A stretch of DNA of 64,000 bases from Desulfuromonadaceae bacterium (GTDB lineage: Bacteria > Desulfobacterota > Desulfuromonadia > Geobacterales > Pseudopelobacteraceae). The stretch covers positions 248,001-312,000 of the forward strand of contig JAQTZV010000002.1 of the NCBI GenBank assembly GCA_028687585.1. The letters run 5' to 3'. The translations under genes and the position numbers were made by a program. Positions 52,884 to 61,489 of this stretch are shown one piece after another. The notes beneath the pieces were generated by a model. The model worked only from the letters and a program-made list of their open reading frames with translations. It searched no databases and was not told the origin of the DNA. Each line of letters starts with the position of its first letter. The first letter of the stretch is position 1.

Positions 52884-54263
52884 TCAATACCCCATTAAAC
52901 GGGGCAGCCAGAGTGATATTATCGGTACGTAGGTAATCAGGAGCATGAACCCGATCATGGCAAGCAGCCACGGCAGAACAGCCATGGTAAGTTCAGAAAT
53001 CCCCATCTTGGTAATACCGCTGGCCACATACAGATTGAGCCCGACCGGTGGGTGACACATACCGACCTCCATGTTGACGGTCATCAGTATGCCGAAGTGG
53101 ATCGGGTCGACTCCCAGTTTCATAGCCACCGGAAACAGGATCGGCGCCAGGATCAGAATGATGGAGGAGGGTTCCATGACGTTGCCGGCCAGCAGCAGCA
53201 GGACGTTGGTGACGGCAAGGAAGGCGATAACACCGAGGTTGTGATTAATGATCCAGTCAGCCATGATCTGAGGAATCTGCTCAGAAGTCATCAGGTAAGA
53301 GAACAGTACCGCATTGGTGATTATATAGAGAAGCATGGCTGACATGTTGGCGGAATCCCGCAATACTTTGGGTATGTTTTTGAGCGGCATATCCTTGTAC
53401 ACAAATACGGCAACGATGAAGGCATAGACCGCACTCATGGCTGCAGCTTCAGTGGGGGTAAACATGCCGCTATAAATACCGCCAAGCACGATGACAATCA
53501 ACAGCAGGCCCCAGGCGCTCTCCTTGAAGGCAAATAAACGCTCCTTGAACGACGCCTTCGGCAGACGGGGATAGTTGTTCTTGCGGGCGCGATACCAGGT
53601 AACAGAGCCGAGCAGTAATGCTAACATTAGTCCGGGAACAACTCCTGCCATAAAGAGCGCGCCAACCGAAGAGTTGGTGGCAACAGCATAGATAACCATG
53701 ACGATTGAGGGGGGAATCAAAATTCCCAGTGAACCGGAGGTTGTAATAACGCCGGCACCAAACCTGCGTGGAAAGCCGGCCTTGACCATTGCCGGCAGCA
53801 GGATGGACCCTATTGCCACAACGGTTGCAGGACTGGATCCGGATACGGCGGCGAACAGGGCGCAGGCAACAACACCTGCGAGACCGAGACCGCCATACCA
53901 GTGACCGATCATGGCCGTGGCAAAGTTGATCATCCGTTTGGCCACACCGCCATGTGTCAGGAAATTTCCGGCCAGAATAAAGAACGGGATTGCCATGATC
54001 TCAAACTTCTCAATGCCGGTAAACAGTTTCATGGCAACGGTTTCTACCGGTACATTCGACATGAAAAACAGAAAGCTGAGCACGGTCAGGCCGAGAGAAA
54101 TTGAGATCGGCATACCGGTAAGCATCAGGCCGATCAGCAGGGCAAAAATAATACCGGCACTGCCAAAAGATGCAATCGCAGCCATTGCAATAACGATGGC
54201 GCCGATCCAGATAGTCGCCTTTTTTGGGGTCATTCGCTCTTGAGTTTCAGCATGTGCACTCAT
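52884..54263 (-). CDS. dctM: TRAP transporter large permease
   Basis: This 459-aa protein has about 12 membrane segments and the DctM pattern: LTGMPISISLGLTVLSFLFF, PFFILAGNFLTHGG, AVSGSSPATVVAIGSI and GVLIPPSIVMVIYAV-like stretches, ending in PVGLNLYVASGI. It forms the Na+-driven translocation unit with DctQ. The frame begins with a 20-residue hydrophilic lead. It overlaps dctQ by 4 bp and is the last gene before the terminator. Confidence 0.94.
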   Translation of the reverse strand: MSAHAETQERMTPKKATIWIGAIVIAMAAIASFGSAGIIFALLIGLMLTGMPISISLGLTVLSFLFFMSNVPVETVAMKLFTGIEKFEIMAIPFFILAGNFLTHGGVAKRMINFATAMIGHWYGGLGLAGVVACALFAAVSGSSPATVVAIGSILLPAMVKAGFPRRFGAGVITTSGSLGILIPPSIVMVIYAVATNSSVGALFMAGVVPGLMLALLLGSVTWYRARKNNYPRLPKASFKERLFAFKESAWGLLLIVIVLGGIYSGMFTPTEAAAMSAVYAFIVAVFVYKDMPLKNIPKVLRDSANMSAMLLYIITNAVLFSYLMTSEQIPQIMADWIINHNLGVIAFLAVTNVLLLLAGNVMEPSSIILILAPILFPVAMKLGVDPIHFGILMTVNMEVGMCHPPVGLNLYVASGITKMGISELTMAVLPWLLAMIGFMLLITYVPIISLWLPRLMGY

Positions 54264-54931
54264 TTGACACCCCCGGTATGTTTCGTATCGTCAAGTCTAT
54301 GTTCTTCATACTCCTCCAGCATTTCGGTTGCATTGACAACCTCTTCATCCAGGCCATCTACATGGGAATGATCATGTTTGGGCAGTTCCCCGGTGCGGGC
54401 AAAGCTCCAGGCGACCTGTAAGAAACGGAAACACATCAGGGACGATCCGAGCGGTATTGCAAGATAGATCATCCATGTCGGCCACTCCAAATCCGGAGTG
54501 ATCGGACCTTCGTACAGGTCACCCATTTCCATGCCGAACAGATTAAACATGTAGTAGTGCATGCCGTTTTCCCAGACAAAACGCATGCCCAGAACTGCAA
54601 TGATGCAGGTAAAGAGTGCCCCGCTGCCAAGACCGATCAGCACTGATGTTTTACACCACTTTTCCGGCAGCCGATTGATCAGAACATCGACCCCCACATG
54701 GATGCCGGTGCGCACACCGTAGGCAGCACCGAATTTAGCCATCCAGACAAACATATAAATACAGAGCTCCTGGGCCCATGCCATATTGAAGCCGAGAAGC
54801 CAATCCTGCAGAGCGGGAATGGGGATTCCCATGAGGTAGCGGCGGGTGACGGCAACGGCGATAATGATCGTTGCCGCGCCGATGAGGAAGGTGATGATAA
54901 GTTCCTCAAGCTGGTCAAGATATTTCATCAT
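54260..54931 (-). CDS. dctQ: TRAP transporter small permease
   Basis: This 223-aa protein has four membrane segments (first at about residues 8-30) with the family stretch GFNMAWAQELCIYMFVWMAKFGAAYGVR. The C-terminal hydrophilic tail of about 45 residues is longer than usual. It pairs with DctM in the membrane and overlaps it by 4 bp. The dctP start lies 136 bp beyond. Confidence 0.92.
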   Translation of the reverse strand: MMKYLDQLEELIITFLIGAATIIIAVAVTRRYLMGIPIPALQDWLLGFNMAWAQELCIYMFVWMAKFGAAYGVRTGIHVGVDVLINRLPEKWCKTSVLIGLGSGALFTCIIAVLGMRFVWENGMHYYMFNLFGMEMGDLYEGPITPDLEWPTWMIYLAIPLGSSLMCFRFLQVAWSFARTGELPKHDHSHVDGLDEEVVNATEMLEEYEEHRLDDTKHTGGVK

Positions 54932-55067
54932 GGGGATTATCTCCTGGCTCCAAATATCGGAATAAGTGTGTTAACGAGGTTGATAGCAACCGCTAACTTA
55001 AAGAAAAAGCCGTTAAAAAGCCGCTACGGATGTCCGCAGCGGCGATACGCTTACAAAATAGTCTGAA

Positions 55068-56081
55068 TTATGGCTTGTAGCCGGTTTCCTTATATACTTC
55101 ATTGACAATTTCAGTACCGATTCTGCTCATATTTTCCTTGTGTGCCTTGTCCATGGCCTTTTTCCAGGCCGCTTTCTGCTGAGGGGTGAGGGTAATGATC
55201 TCTGAACGGCCGGATTTCTTTACGGCAGCCATTGCCTCTTCATTATCTTTCTGGGCGACATCGTTGGCGAACTTGGTGGCATCCTTCATACAGCCGTCAA
55301 GGATAGTGCGGATATCGGCCGGCAGCCCCATCCAGAACTTCTTGTTGACCAGAACGGCATAGCCGAGGTAACCGTGGTTGGAGAGGGTGACATACTTCTG
55401 TACTTCATGCATCTTCTGAGTATAAAGATTTGAAGGGGGGTTTTCGGTTCCGTCGACAACGCCGGTCTGCAGCGCCTGATACACCTCAGAAAATGCCATT
55501 ACTTGCGGCATAGCGCCAACGGAGCGCATCTCTGAATCAAGCACTTTGGATGACTGGATTCGCATCTTGAGGCCTCTGAAATCGCCCGGTTCCCTAAGTG
55601 GCTTGTTGGCGCTCATGACCTTGAAGCCGTTATCCCAATAAGCCAGGCCCATCAACCCCTTTGACTCAAGTTTGTGGAGCAGTTTTGCGCCGATAGGACC
55701 CTGGGTTACCTTGTGCAGTTCAGCGTAGCTGTCAAAAATGAACGGCAGGTCAAAAACTTCAAAGTCCTTGATTCCCAGAGGGCCGAACTTGGCAAGGGAG
55801 GGGGCCAGCATCTGCACGGAACCCATCTGCAGCGCCTCCATCTCTTCCTTGTCCTTGAAGAGCTGGCTGTTCGGATAGACTTCAACCTTGACGCGACCCT
55901 TGGTGCGTTCCTCTGCTATTTTCTTGAAATATTCAGCTGCCTGTCCTTTAGGTGTGTGTTGGGCGACAACATGGCTGAACTTGATCATGATTGGCGCAGG
56001 TGCCGCCACTGCGGCCATAGGTACGACCAATGCGGCAGCGGCTGCAATTACCAGACTTTTGAGACAACGATTGAAATTCAT
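55068..56081 (-). CDS. dctP: TRAP substrate-binding protein, DctP type (1)
   Basis: This 337-aa periplasmic protein has a signal peptide ending AAVAAPAP (about residue 29) and the DctP fold: IKFSHVVAQHTPKGQAA, YPNSQLFKDKEEMEALQMG, GLKMRIQSSKV with the carboxylate-binding Arg, and DGTENPPSNLYTQKMHEV. The match to C4-dicarboxylate binders points to succinate, fumarate or malate. AGGAGGAATACC precedes ATG. A sigma-54 promoter (56160-56175) and two dyads lie upstream. A close paralogue is at 56370. Confidence 0.93.
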   Translation of the reverse strand: MNFNRCLKSLVIAAAAALVVPMAAVAAPAPIMIKFSHVVAQHTPKGQAAEYFKKIAEERTKGRVKVEVYPNSQLFKDKEEMEALQMGSVQMLAPSLAKFGPLGIKDFEVFDLPFIFDSYAELHKVTQGPIGAKLLHKLESKGLMGLAYWDNGFKVMSANKPLREPGDFRGLKMRIQSSKVLDSEMRSVGAMPQVMAFSEVYQALQTGVVDGTENPPSNLYTQKMHEVQKYVTLSNHGYLGYAVLVNKKFWMGLPADIRTILDGCMKDATKFANDVAQKDNEEAMAAVKKSGRSEIITLTPQQKAAWKKAMDKAHKENMSRIGTEIVNEVYKETGYKP

Positions 56082-56159
56082 ACGGTATTCCTCCTGTGGG
56101 GTTATTTGTGTACGCAGGATCTGGTAGTTTCATCAGTCCAAGCGAACTATCGTCTTATC

Positions 56160-56175
56160 TGCAACGTCAATGCCA
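56160..56175 (-). promoter_or_regulatory. Sigma-54 (-24/-12) promoter of dctP (1)
   Basis: On the minus strand TGGCAT-N5-TTGCA matches the sigma-54 consensus TGGCAC-N5-TTGCW with one mismatch. The spacing between GG and GC is correct. It lies about 80 bp ahead of the dctP start. Confidence 0.8.
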
Positions 56176-56258
56176 ACTGCACCTGGTTTCATAACAAACC
56201 AATATCTCGTTCTATTTTACAATTTGATGAGTATTTTCGTAGCTTGGTGGAGTCGATG

Positions 56259-56297
56259 TGGCTAAAACCGGCCAGTTGCTGTGGCGGTAATCGGCCA
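56259..56297. promoter_or_regulatory. Two TGGC-N8-GCCA dyads, probable enhancer sites for an activator
   Basis: TGGCTAAAACCGGCCA (56259-56274) and TGGCGGTAATCGGCCA (56282-56297) share the same dyad and are spaced 23 bp start to start, about two helical turns. They lie 84 bp upstream of the sigma-54 promoter, the usual place for an NtrC/DctD-family activator. The first dyad recurs at 57555 at the same distance from the second promoter. Confidence 0.7.
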
Positions 56298-56369
56298 CTT
56301 TTGTGATCCGGAAGAGTCGGGTTCGCACAGCTAACTTCTCCTTCGTTTGGGAGCATTCTAATATCCATT

Positions 56370-57383
56370 TCAATTCGGAGCGTAGCCGGTTTCTTTGTAG
56401 ACTTCCTTGACCAGATCTGCGCCGATACGTGCCATATTATCCTTGTGGGCCTTATCCATGGCCTTCTTCCATTGGGCGCGCTCTTGCGATGTCAGGGTTA
56501 TAAACCGGGATTTGCCTGTTTTCTTAACGGCAGCAAGGGCTTCGTCATTATCCTTTTTGGCGACGTCATTGGCAAATTTGGTGGCATCTTTCATGGCGCC
56601 TTCAAGAATGGTGCGGATGTCGACTGGCAGTCCGGCCCAGAATTTTTTGTTAACGATGACGGCATAGCCCAGGTAGCCATGGTCGGAGAGGGTTACGTAT
56701 TTTTGAACTTCAAACATTTTCTGTGTGTACAGGTTTGAGGGGGGATTCTCTGTGCCATCGACAACGCCGGTCTGGAGCGCCTGATATACTTCCGAAAAAG
56801 CCATAACCTGCGGATTGGCGCCAACCGAACGCATCTGGGAATCAAGAACCTTGGAGGCCTGAATGCGCATTTTCTGACCTTTGAAGTCGGCAGGGACTCT
56901 AAGTGGCTTGTTGGCGCTCATAACCTTGAAGCCGTTGTCCCAGTATGCCAGGCCATGAATCCCTTTGGCCTCAAGTTTTGCCAGCAGTTTGGCGCCGATT
57001 GGCCCCCGGGTGACTTTGTGCAGTTCCTGATAGTTGTCAAATATGAAGGGGAGGTCGAATACTTCAAATTCCCTGACACCCAGCGGCGCAAACTTGGCCA
57101 GCGATGGAGCCAGCATCTGGACAGCGCCAAGCAGCAGCGCCTCCATCTCTTCCTTGTCCTTATAGAGCTGGCTGTTCGGATAGATTTCTATCTTTACGCG
57201 CCCCTTTGTGCGTTCCTCGGCGATTTTTTTAAAATAGTCTGCAGCCTGACCTTTTGGGGTGTTCTGGGCAACGACGTGACTGAATTTGATCACGATTGGA
57301 GCAGGGGCGGCCAGAGCGGTCATCGGAAGCGCCATGGCAGCCGCAGCGATAATCAGGATTATGAGGCAACGATTGAAACTCAT
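56370..57383 (-). CDS. dctP: TRAP substrate-binding protein, DctP type (2)
   Basis: This 337-aa periplasmic protein is about 80% identical by eye to the one at 55068. It has a signal peptide ending ALAAPAP and the same DctP motifs (IKFSHVVAQNTPKGQAA, KMRIQASKV, DGTENPPSNLYTQKMFEV). The start at 57383 has AAAGGAGGAATACC upstream, identical in layout to dctP (1); a 30-codon upstream extension is not supported. It has its own sigma-54 promoter. Either it feeds the same DctQM membrane unit with another specificity or it is a recent duplicate. Confidence 0.92.
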   Translation of the reverse strand: MSFNRCLIILIIAAAAMALPMTALAAPAPIVIKFSHVVAQNTPKGQAADYFKKIAEERTKGRVKIEIYPNSQLYKDKEEMEALLLGAVQMLAPSLAKFAPLGVREFEVFDLPFIFDNYQELHKVTRGPIGAKLLAKLEAKGIHGLAYWDNGFKVMSANKPLRVPADFKGQKMRIQASKVLDSQMRSVGANPQVMAFSEVYQALQTGVVDGTENPPSNLYTQKMFEVQKYVTLSDHGYLGYAVIVNKKFWAGLPVDIRTILEGAMKDATKFANDVAKKDNDEALAAVKKTGKSRFITLTSQERAQWKKAMDKAHKDNMARIGADLVKEVYKETGYAPN

Positions 57384-57456
57384 ACGGTATTCCTCCTTTG
57401 GAATGGTGTTGAGTGGGGTGTAATCGGTAGTCTGTGAAAAAAGATATTGTATTAAA

Positions 57457-57472
57457 TGCAATAGAAGTGCCA
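57457..57472 (-). promoter_or_regulatory. Sigma-54 (-24/-12) promoter of dctP (2)
   Basis: On the minus strand TGGCAC-N5-TTGCA is a perfect match to the sigma-54 consensus. It lies about 75 bp ahead of the dctP start at 57383. Confidence 0.88.
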
Positions 57473-57554
57473 ACCCTGACCGTTGTTCTAACGTGCTGAT
57501 ATACTGTTCTGTTTTTAACTTAGGTCGGAAATCAGACGTAACCGCCAGAGCATG

Positions 57555-57570
57555 TGGCTAAAATCGGCCA
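57555..57570. promoter_or_regulatory. TGGC-N8-GCCA dyad upstream of dctP (2)
   Basis: TGGCTAAAATCGGCCA differs by one base from the dyad at 56259 and sits 83 bp beyond the sigma-54 promoter. Only one good copy is seen here; the neighbourhood 23 bp further is not a match. Confidence 0.65.
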
Positions 57571-57628
57571 GCATTTGTAATTAGGGGATGGTTTTGCCCA
57601 GCAGCAGGAGAGGGGGAATAGAGAGTGA

Positions 57629-58456
57629 TCAGGGGGTGAAAAAACGGTGGCTCATTTCTGATAGCCCCAGAGAGTTAAGGAGTTCATTGAGGCGCTCTGA
57701 AGGGCGTCGGCGCGGCAGATCTTTGTAGCTGGCGATTATCAGCTCATTTTTCATGGAATGTTCCCAGCCAACCAACTCGGTTACCGTAACCTGATAGCCA
57801 TGCGCCTCCAGTTGCAGGCAGCGCAGCACATTGGTGACATGACTGCCGAATTCGCGGGTGTGTAGCGGATGACGCCATATCTCGGTCAGGCTGTTTGAGG
57901 CAAGAGCGGCAGCTTTGTGTTTTTTGAGAACTGCAGCCACTTCAGCCTGACAGCAGGGAACGAGTACTATAAACCGGGCTTTTTTGGTAAGGGCAAAGCG
58001 GATGGCGTCGTCTGTCGCGGTATTGCAGGCGTGCAAGGCGGTGACAATGTCAACGGCCGGAGGGAGTTCGTCCGAATCAATAGACTCTGCTACAGACTGA
58101 TGTAAAAAGGACATGCCGGCAAAACCGAGTTTAGCGGCAAGTACTCGCGATGTTGCTACCAGTTCATCGCGCGTTTCAATGCCGAACAGCTGTGAACCAT
58201 CATCCTGGTATTTAAAAAACAGGTCATAGAGGATAAAGCCGAGGTACGATTTTCCGGCGCCGTGATCAACCAGGGTTATGCCGGGATGATCCCGCTGGAC
58301 CTCTTTCAGCAGTGGTTCGATGAATTGATACAGGTGATTGACCTGTTTCAGCTTCCGTCTGCTGTCCTGATTCAGTTTGCCGTCCCTGGTAAGGATATGC
58401 AGCTCTTTGAGCAATTCTATTGATTGCCCCGGCTGTATGTCATGTTTTTCCGGCAT
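57629..58456 (-). CDS. SAM-dependent methyltransferase (Methyltransf_32 type)
   Basis: This 275-aa protein has a class I methyltransferase core. Motif I is VDHGAGKSYLGFILYDL (about residues 62-78), the acidic end of strand 2 is FGIETRDELV, and the motif IV region is DIVTALHACNTATDDAI followed by FIVLVPCCQAEV. The ALHAC...PCCQ combination is typical of the Methyltransf_32 group. The substrate, probably RNA or a small molecule, is unknown. Its start overlaps the HD-GYP stop by one base (TGATG), so the two are coupled. Confidence 0.8.
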   Translation of the reverse strand: MPEKHDIQPGQSIELLKELHILTRDGKLNQDSRRKLKQVNHLYQFIEPLLKEVQRDHPGITLVDHGAGKSYLGFILYDLFFKYQDDGSQLFGIETRDELVATSRVLAAKLGFAGMSFLHQSVAESIDSDELPPAVDIVTALHACNTATDDAIRFALTKKARFIVLVPCCQAEVAAVLKKHKAAALASNSLTEIWRHPLHTREFGSHVTNVLRCLQLEAHGYQVTVTELVGWEHSMKNELIIASYKDLPRRRPSERLNELLNSLGLSEMSHRFFTP

Positions 58457-59418
58457 CAGGAAGGGTTTCTTTTGTGGATAATTTCGACAAAATTATTGAA
58501 TAACTCAAGTTTAAAGGCCCCGGATTTGGCCTCTTCACGCATGATCTTGATCGCGTCTGCATGCGAATTCGCCTTACGCTGCGGCCGGTCCATGATCAAA
58601 GCACTATACACGTCACACAACGCCGCCACTTGTCCGCTTCGTGGGATGTCATCACCCTTTAGTCCGGTTGGATAACCGTTTCCGTCGTATCTTTCATGAT
58701 GGTAACGAACAATATTAAGCACAATCTCGCCATAATGTCCGCTCTGCTTCAGGTACTCATACCCTTTCTGGGTATGTTGTTTAACCTTCCAGTATTCAAT
58801 ATCAGAGAGGGCATCGTTCTTTTCCAGGACCTCGTTGGTGATGAAGGTCATACCGTAATCGTGAAGAAGGCAGCCGATCCCCACATCGATCATCTCGTCA
58901 TGTGCCAGTTTAAAGAGCTCGCTGTTAACCAGCAGGGTGAGGGCAGCAACCTGGACAGTATGGGTAAAGAGATAGAAACCGGTATCTATTACCTTTTGGA
59001 CAGACACCATGGCATGAGGATCTGAGGACACATACTGCAGGATATGACGTACCATGTTACGGCAGCGCACAAGATTAGAGGTTGGTTCCGGTGATTCGAA
59101 TATGTCAATCACGCAGTTCACTGAGGTCTGATAGAGTATTCTGCTCTTTGCGGTACTGCTGAGATCGTCTCTGGCGAGCATTTCCGCAAGGCTGTTCTCC
59201 ATGAACTCATTAATAGAGTCAACATCACCGCTTCGCACATACAGAAATCTCGAAGAATTTCGCTCAAGGCGGTGATGGTCCTCGGCAGAGAACATCCGGT
59301 CAGGATCTTTGTAAAGAACGTAATTGGAGCCGCTCTTGAGATACAGAGCCACGCGGGGGAACAGTTCAGATGAGATGCTGTCTATGCTGATTGCTCGCCA
59401 GAAACGGTCATTGCTCAT
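58456..59418 (-). CDS. HD-GYP domain protein (putative c-di-GMP phosphodiesterase)
   Basis: This 320-aa protein has an N-terminal domain of about 120 residues without recognisable motifs and then an HD-GYP domain. Metal-binding residues are kept: His153 region, HD at 186-187, HH at 240-241 and D269. The GYP motif is present as HHERYDGNGYP (240-250). The usual HDIGK reads HDYGM here (186-190). It should hydrolyse c-di-GMP in the cytoplasm, opposing the GGDEF protein elsewhere in the window. No membrane segment is visible. Confidence 0.87.
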   Translation of the reverse strand: MSNDRFWRAISIDSISSELFPRVALYLKSGSNYVLYKDPDRMFSAEDHHRLERNSSRFLYVRSGDVDSINEFMENSLAEMLARDDLSSTAKSRILYQTSVNCVIDIFESPEPTSNLVRCRNMVRHILQYVSSDPHAMVSVQKVIDTGFYLFTHTVQVAALTLLVNSELFKLAHDEMIDVGIGCLLHDYGMTFITNEVLEKNDALSDIEYWKVKQHTQKGYEYLKQSGHYGEIVLNIVRYHHERYDGNGYPTGLKGDDIPRSGQVAALCDVYSALIMDRPQRKANSHADAIKIMREEAKSGAFKLELFNNFVEIIHKRNPS

Positions 59419-59463
59419 AGATTATCCCTATTCAAAGGTTTGCGGGAAACTTTCATCAGATCA

Positions 59464-59661
59464 TCAGATATCAGGCACTCGGCAGTTGAGGGCATCCTTG
59501 ACTTCCTGCCTGAATTTTAGGAGGGTTTGTTTCTCTTCGCCGAAAGTATTGTTAATGCTTTCGGTGACAACAGAGTGCAATTTGGAGAGCTTGTTGCGAT
59601 CCCCCATGGAATCCCTCAGCTCTCTGCGTAACATCTGAATAGCAATAGTTCGAGTAGACAT
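59464..59661 (-). CDS. Small protein, unknown function (65 aa)
   Basis: ATG 59661 with a weak AGGCGG upstream starts 65 codons rich in Arg, Lys, Glu and Leu (MSTRTIAIQMLRRELRD), predicted mostly helical. A longer in-frame start at 59736 overlaps the next gene and adds Gly/Cys-rich residues that look non-coding. It lies between the HD-GYP gene and the 111-aa gene on the same strand. Not recognised. Confidence 0.55.
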   Translation of the reverse strand: MSTRTIAIQMLRRELRDSMGDRNKLSKLHSVVTESINNTFGEEKQTLLKFRQEVKDALNCRVPDI

Positions 59662-59714
59662 ACCGTTACCGCCTGCGAAGTAAAAAACATTGCAATACTT
59701 GGTGCAGCAGTCTG

Positions 59715-60050
59715 CTAATCCTCCAGGACCCCCCACTTATCCATGAAATTGCAGTGATGAAGCATATTCTGGACATTAACTGCCCCCAGTATTTCTTCCC
59801 CCTCTTCTTTACTTAAACCCACTTTAGGGCGCACGCCCATCCAGTAGGCTGCCGTTTCGGTGGGATTATCCAATGGTCGCGGAACAGGAGGTCCGGCTTT
59901 ATAATGGCCGTCAATAAAAATTGCTGACTCGTATTGGCGGGGGTTTTTGACAAGATAAACCTCAACCAACATTCCAGTTTTAAGAGTTTTTTCAACAAGT
60001 TGGCTAATTACCTCAACCTCTTTTGGTACATCATTTGTTGGCAGTGACAT
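59715..60050 (-). CDS. Hypothetical protein, 111 aa
   Basis: This cytoplasmic protein is without membrane helices or signal peptide. An N-terminal helix (VEVISQLVEKTLKTGMLVEV) is followed by short strands (IFIDGHYKAGPPVPRP), then a helical C-terminus ending in DKWGVLED. AGGAAAGAGC is upstream of the ATG. No family was recognised. It starts a minus-strand run toward the HD-GYP gene. Confidence 0.65.
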   Translation of the reverse strand: MSLPTNDVPKEVEVISQLVEKTLKTGMLVEVYLVKNPRQYESAIFIDGHYKAGPPVPRPLDNPTETAAYWMGVRPKVGLSKEEGEEILGAVNVQNMLHHCNFMDKWGVLED

Positions 60051-60124
60051 ATGCTCTTTCCTCCTGTATTACGTTATTGTGGTTATATCAGAATTTTTCC
60101 GGATTGTAATAAGCAATCTGCAAC

Positions 60125-60148
60125 TAATCTGCAAAATATCGCAGATTA
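60125..60148. promoter_or_regulatory. Perfect inverted repeat in divergent region upstream of MCP
   Basis: TAATCTGC-N8-GCAGATTA is a perfect 8-bp dyad in the 182-bp gap between the divergent 111-aa gene and the MCP gene. A further TCTGCAAC half-site lies just to its left. It looks like a transcription factor site; the factor is unknown. Confidence 0.5.
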
Positions 60149-60232
60149 ACGGATCAAATTATGGACCAAACAAGTTGCCCTCTCGTGTGAAATCAGGTAT
60201 GTATGTGAGAAAATACTGTCAGAGAGGGAAAA

Positions 60233-61411
60233 ATGAATTTATTATTCGATCTGTACCGTGACCTGTCTGTTCGAACTCGAATAACTTTGCTTTGTCTTTG
60301 CTACAGTTTTTGCATTATTGTTGCTGTCGTCGCCGGGCGTTCTCTGCCGCTATCCTATGCAATCGCCTCAACTGCCGTTTTTGTCATCATGGGGGCCGTA
60401 TTTAGCGCACTGCTGTTCTGGACAATAAATGAACCCCTGCAGCGTGTTCTGGCCTATCTTTCAAATATGACCAGTGGCGACCTCGCTCAACAAATTACCG
60501 CGAAGCGCAACAATGAAATAAGTGCAATCATCCGCTCTATCAGTAGCTTACAAGATACCATGCGAAATATTTTATCTCACATTGCACTCTCTTCCGAAAT
60601 AATTACCGTAGAGTCAAGTCAACTGCAAGCAACGGCAGAACTGATAGCAACAGGTGCTGAGGAGGTTGCGGCACAGGCCGCAACAGTAGCTACAGCAGGA
60701 GAAGAGATGTCTGCCACTTCCGGAGATATTGCCCAGAATTGCCAGATGGCTGCTGAAGGGGCGCAGCGTGCTTCTCAATCAGCACAAAACGGCGCTGAAG
60801 TAGTAGCAAATACTGTGGCAGTTATGGAGCAGATTGCTGATAGAGTTCAAAATTCTGCAAAGACGGTCGCAAGTCTTGGTGAACGATCTGACCAGATTGG
60901 GGCTATCATAGGCACGATTGAAGATATTGCCGACCAGACTAACCTGCTCGCATTAAATGCCGCCATTGAGGCTGCCCGGGCGGGTGAACAAGGGAGAGGT
61001 TTTGCCGTTGTTGCTGATGAAGTTCGTGCGTTAGCTGAAAGAACGACAAGAGCCACAAGAGAAATCGGAGAGATGATCAAAGCGATCCAGAATGAAACCA
61101 AAACTGCGGTTACCGCAATGGAGCAGGGTGTCCAGCAGGTTGAAACGGGCACGATTGAAGCCGAAAAATCAGGTCACGCGTTACAGGACATTCTTCAACA
61201 GATCAATGATGTCGCAATGCAGGTGAACCAGATAGCTACAGCTGCAGAAGAACAAACAGCAACTACCTGCGGGATTTCAAACAATATGCAACAGATAACG
61301 GAAGTGGTTCATAAGACATCTCAAGGAGCACATGAATCTGCAACCGCCGCGACACAGCTCCATAGCAATGCCGAAGAACTTCAGAGGCTTGTGCAACAGT
61401 TTACGCTTTAA
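60233..61411 (+). CDS. Methyl-accepting chemotaxis protein without periplasmic sensor domain
   Basis: This 392-aa protein has two closely spaced membrane helices (about residues 16-35 and 42-65) with only a few residues between them. A HAMP domain follows to about residue 120, then a full MCP signalling domain. The hairpin tip is canonical: [20 protein letters not shown] and [18 protein letters not shown]. Without a ligand domain it must sense through the membrane, HAMP or a partner protein. The neighbouring PstS-like gene 78 bp downstream is a candidate partner. Confidence 0.92.
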   Translation: MNLLFDLYRDLSVRTRITLLCLCYSFCIIVAVVAGRSLPLSYAIASTAVFVIMGAVFSALLFWTINEPLQRVLAYLSNMTSGDLAQQITAKRNNEISAIIRSISSLQDTMRNILSHIALSSEIITVESSQLQATAELIATGAEEVAAQAATVATAGEEMSATSGDIAQNCQMAAEGAQRASQSAQNGAEVVANTVAVMEQIADRVQNSAKTVASLGERSDQIGAIIGTIEDIADQTNLLALNAAIEAARAGEQGRGFAVVADEVRALAERTTRATREIGEMIKAIQNETKTAVTAMEQGVQQVETGTIEAEKSGHALQDILQQINDVAMQVNQIATAAEEQTATTCGISNNMQQITEVVHKTSQGAHESATAATQLHSNAEELQRLVQQFTL

Positions 61412-61489
61412 GCTATCTCTTGTATCGAGACACTCCAATGCAATCAGTCTCTCTTTCTGAACTACATAATAAAACGGAGGAAATTAATT

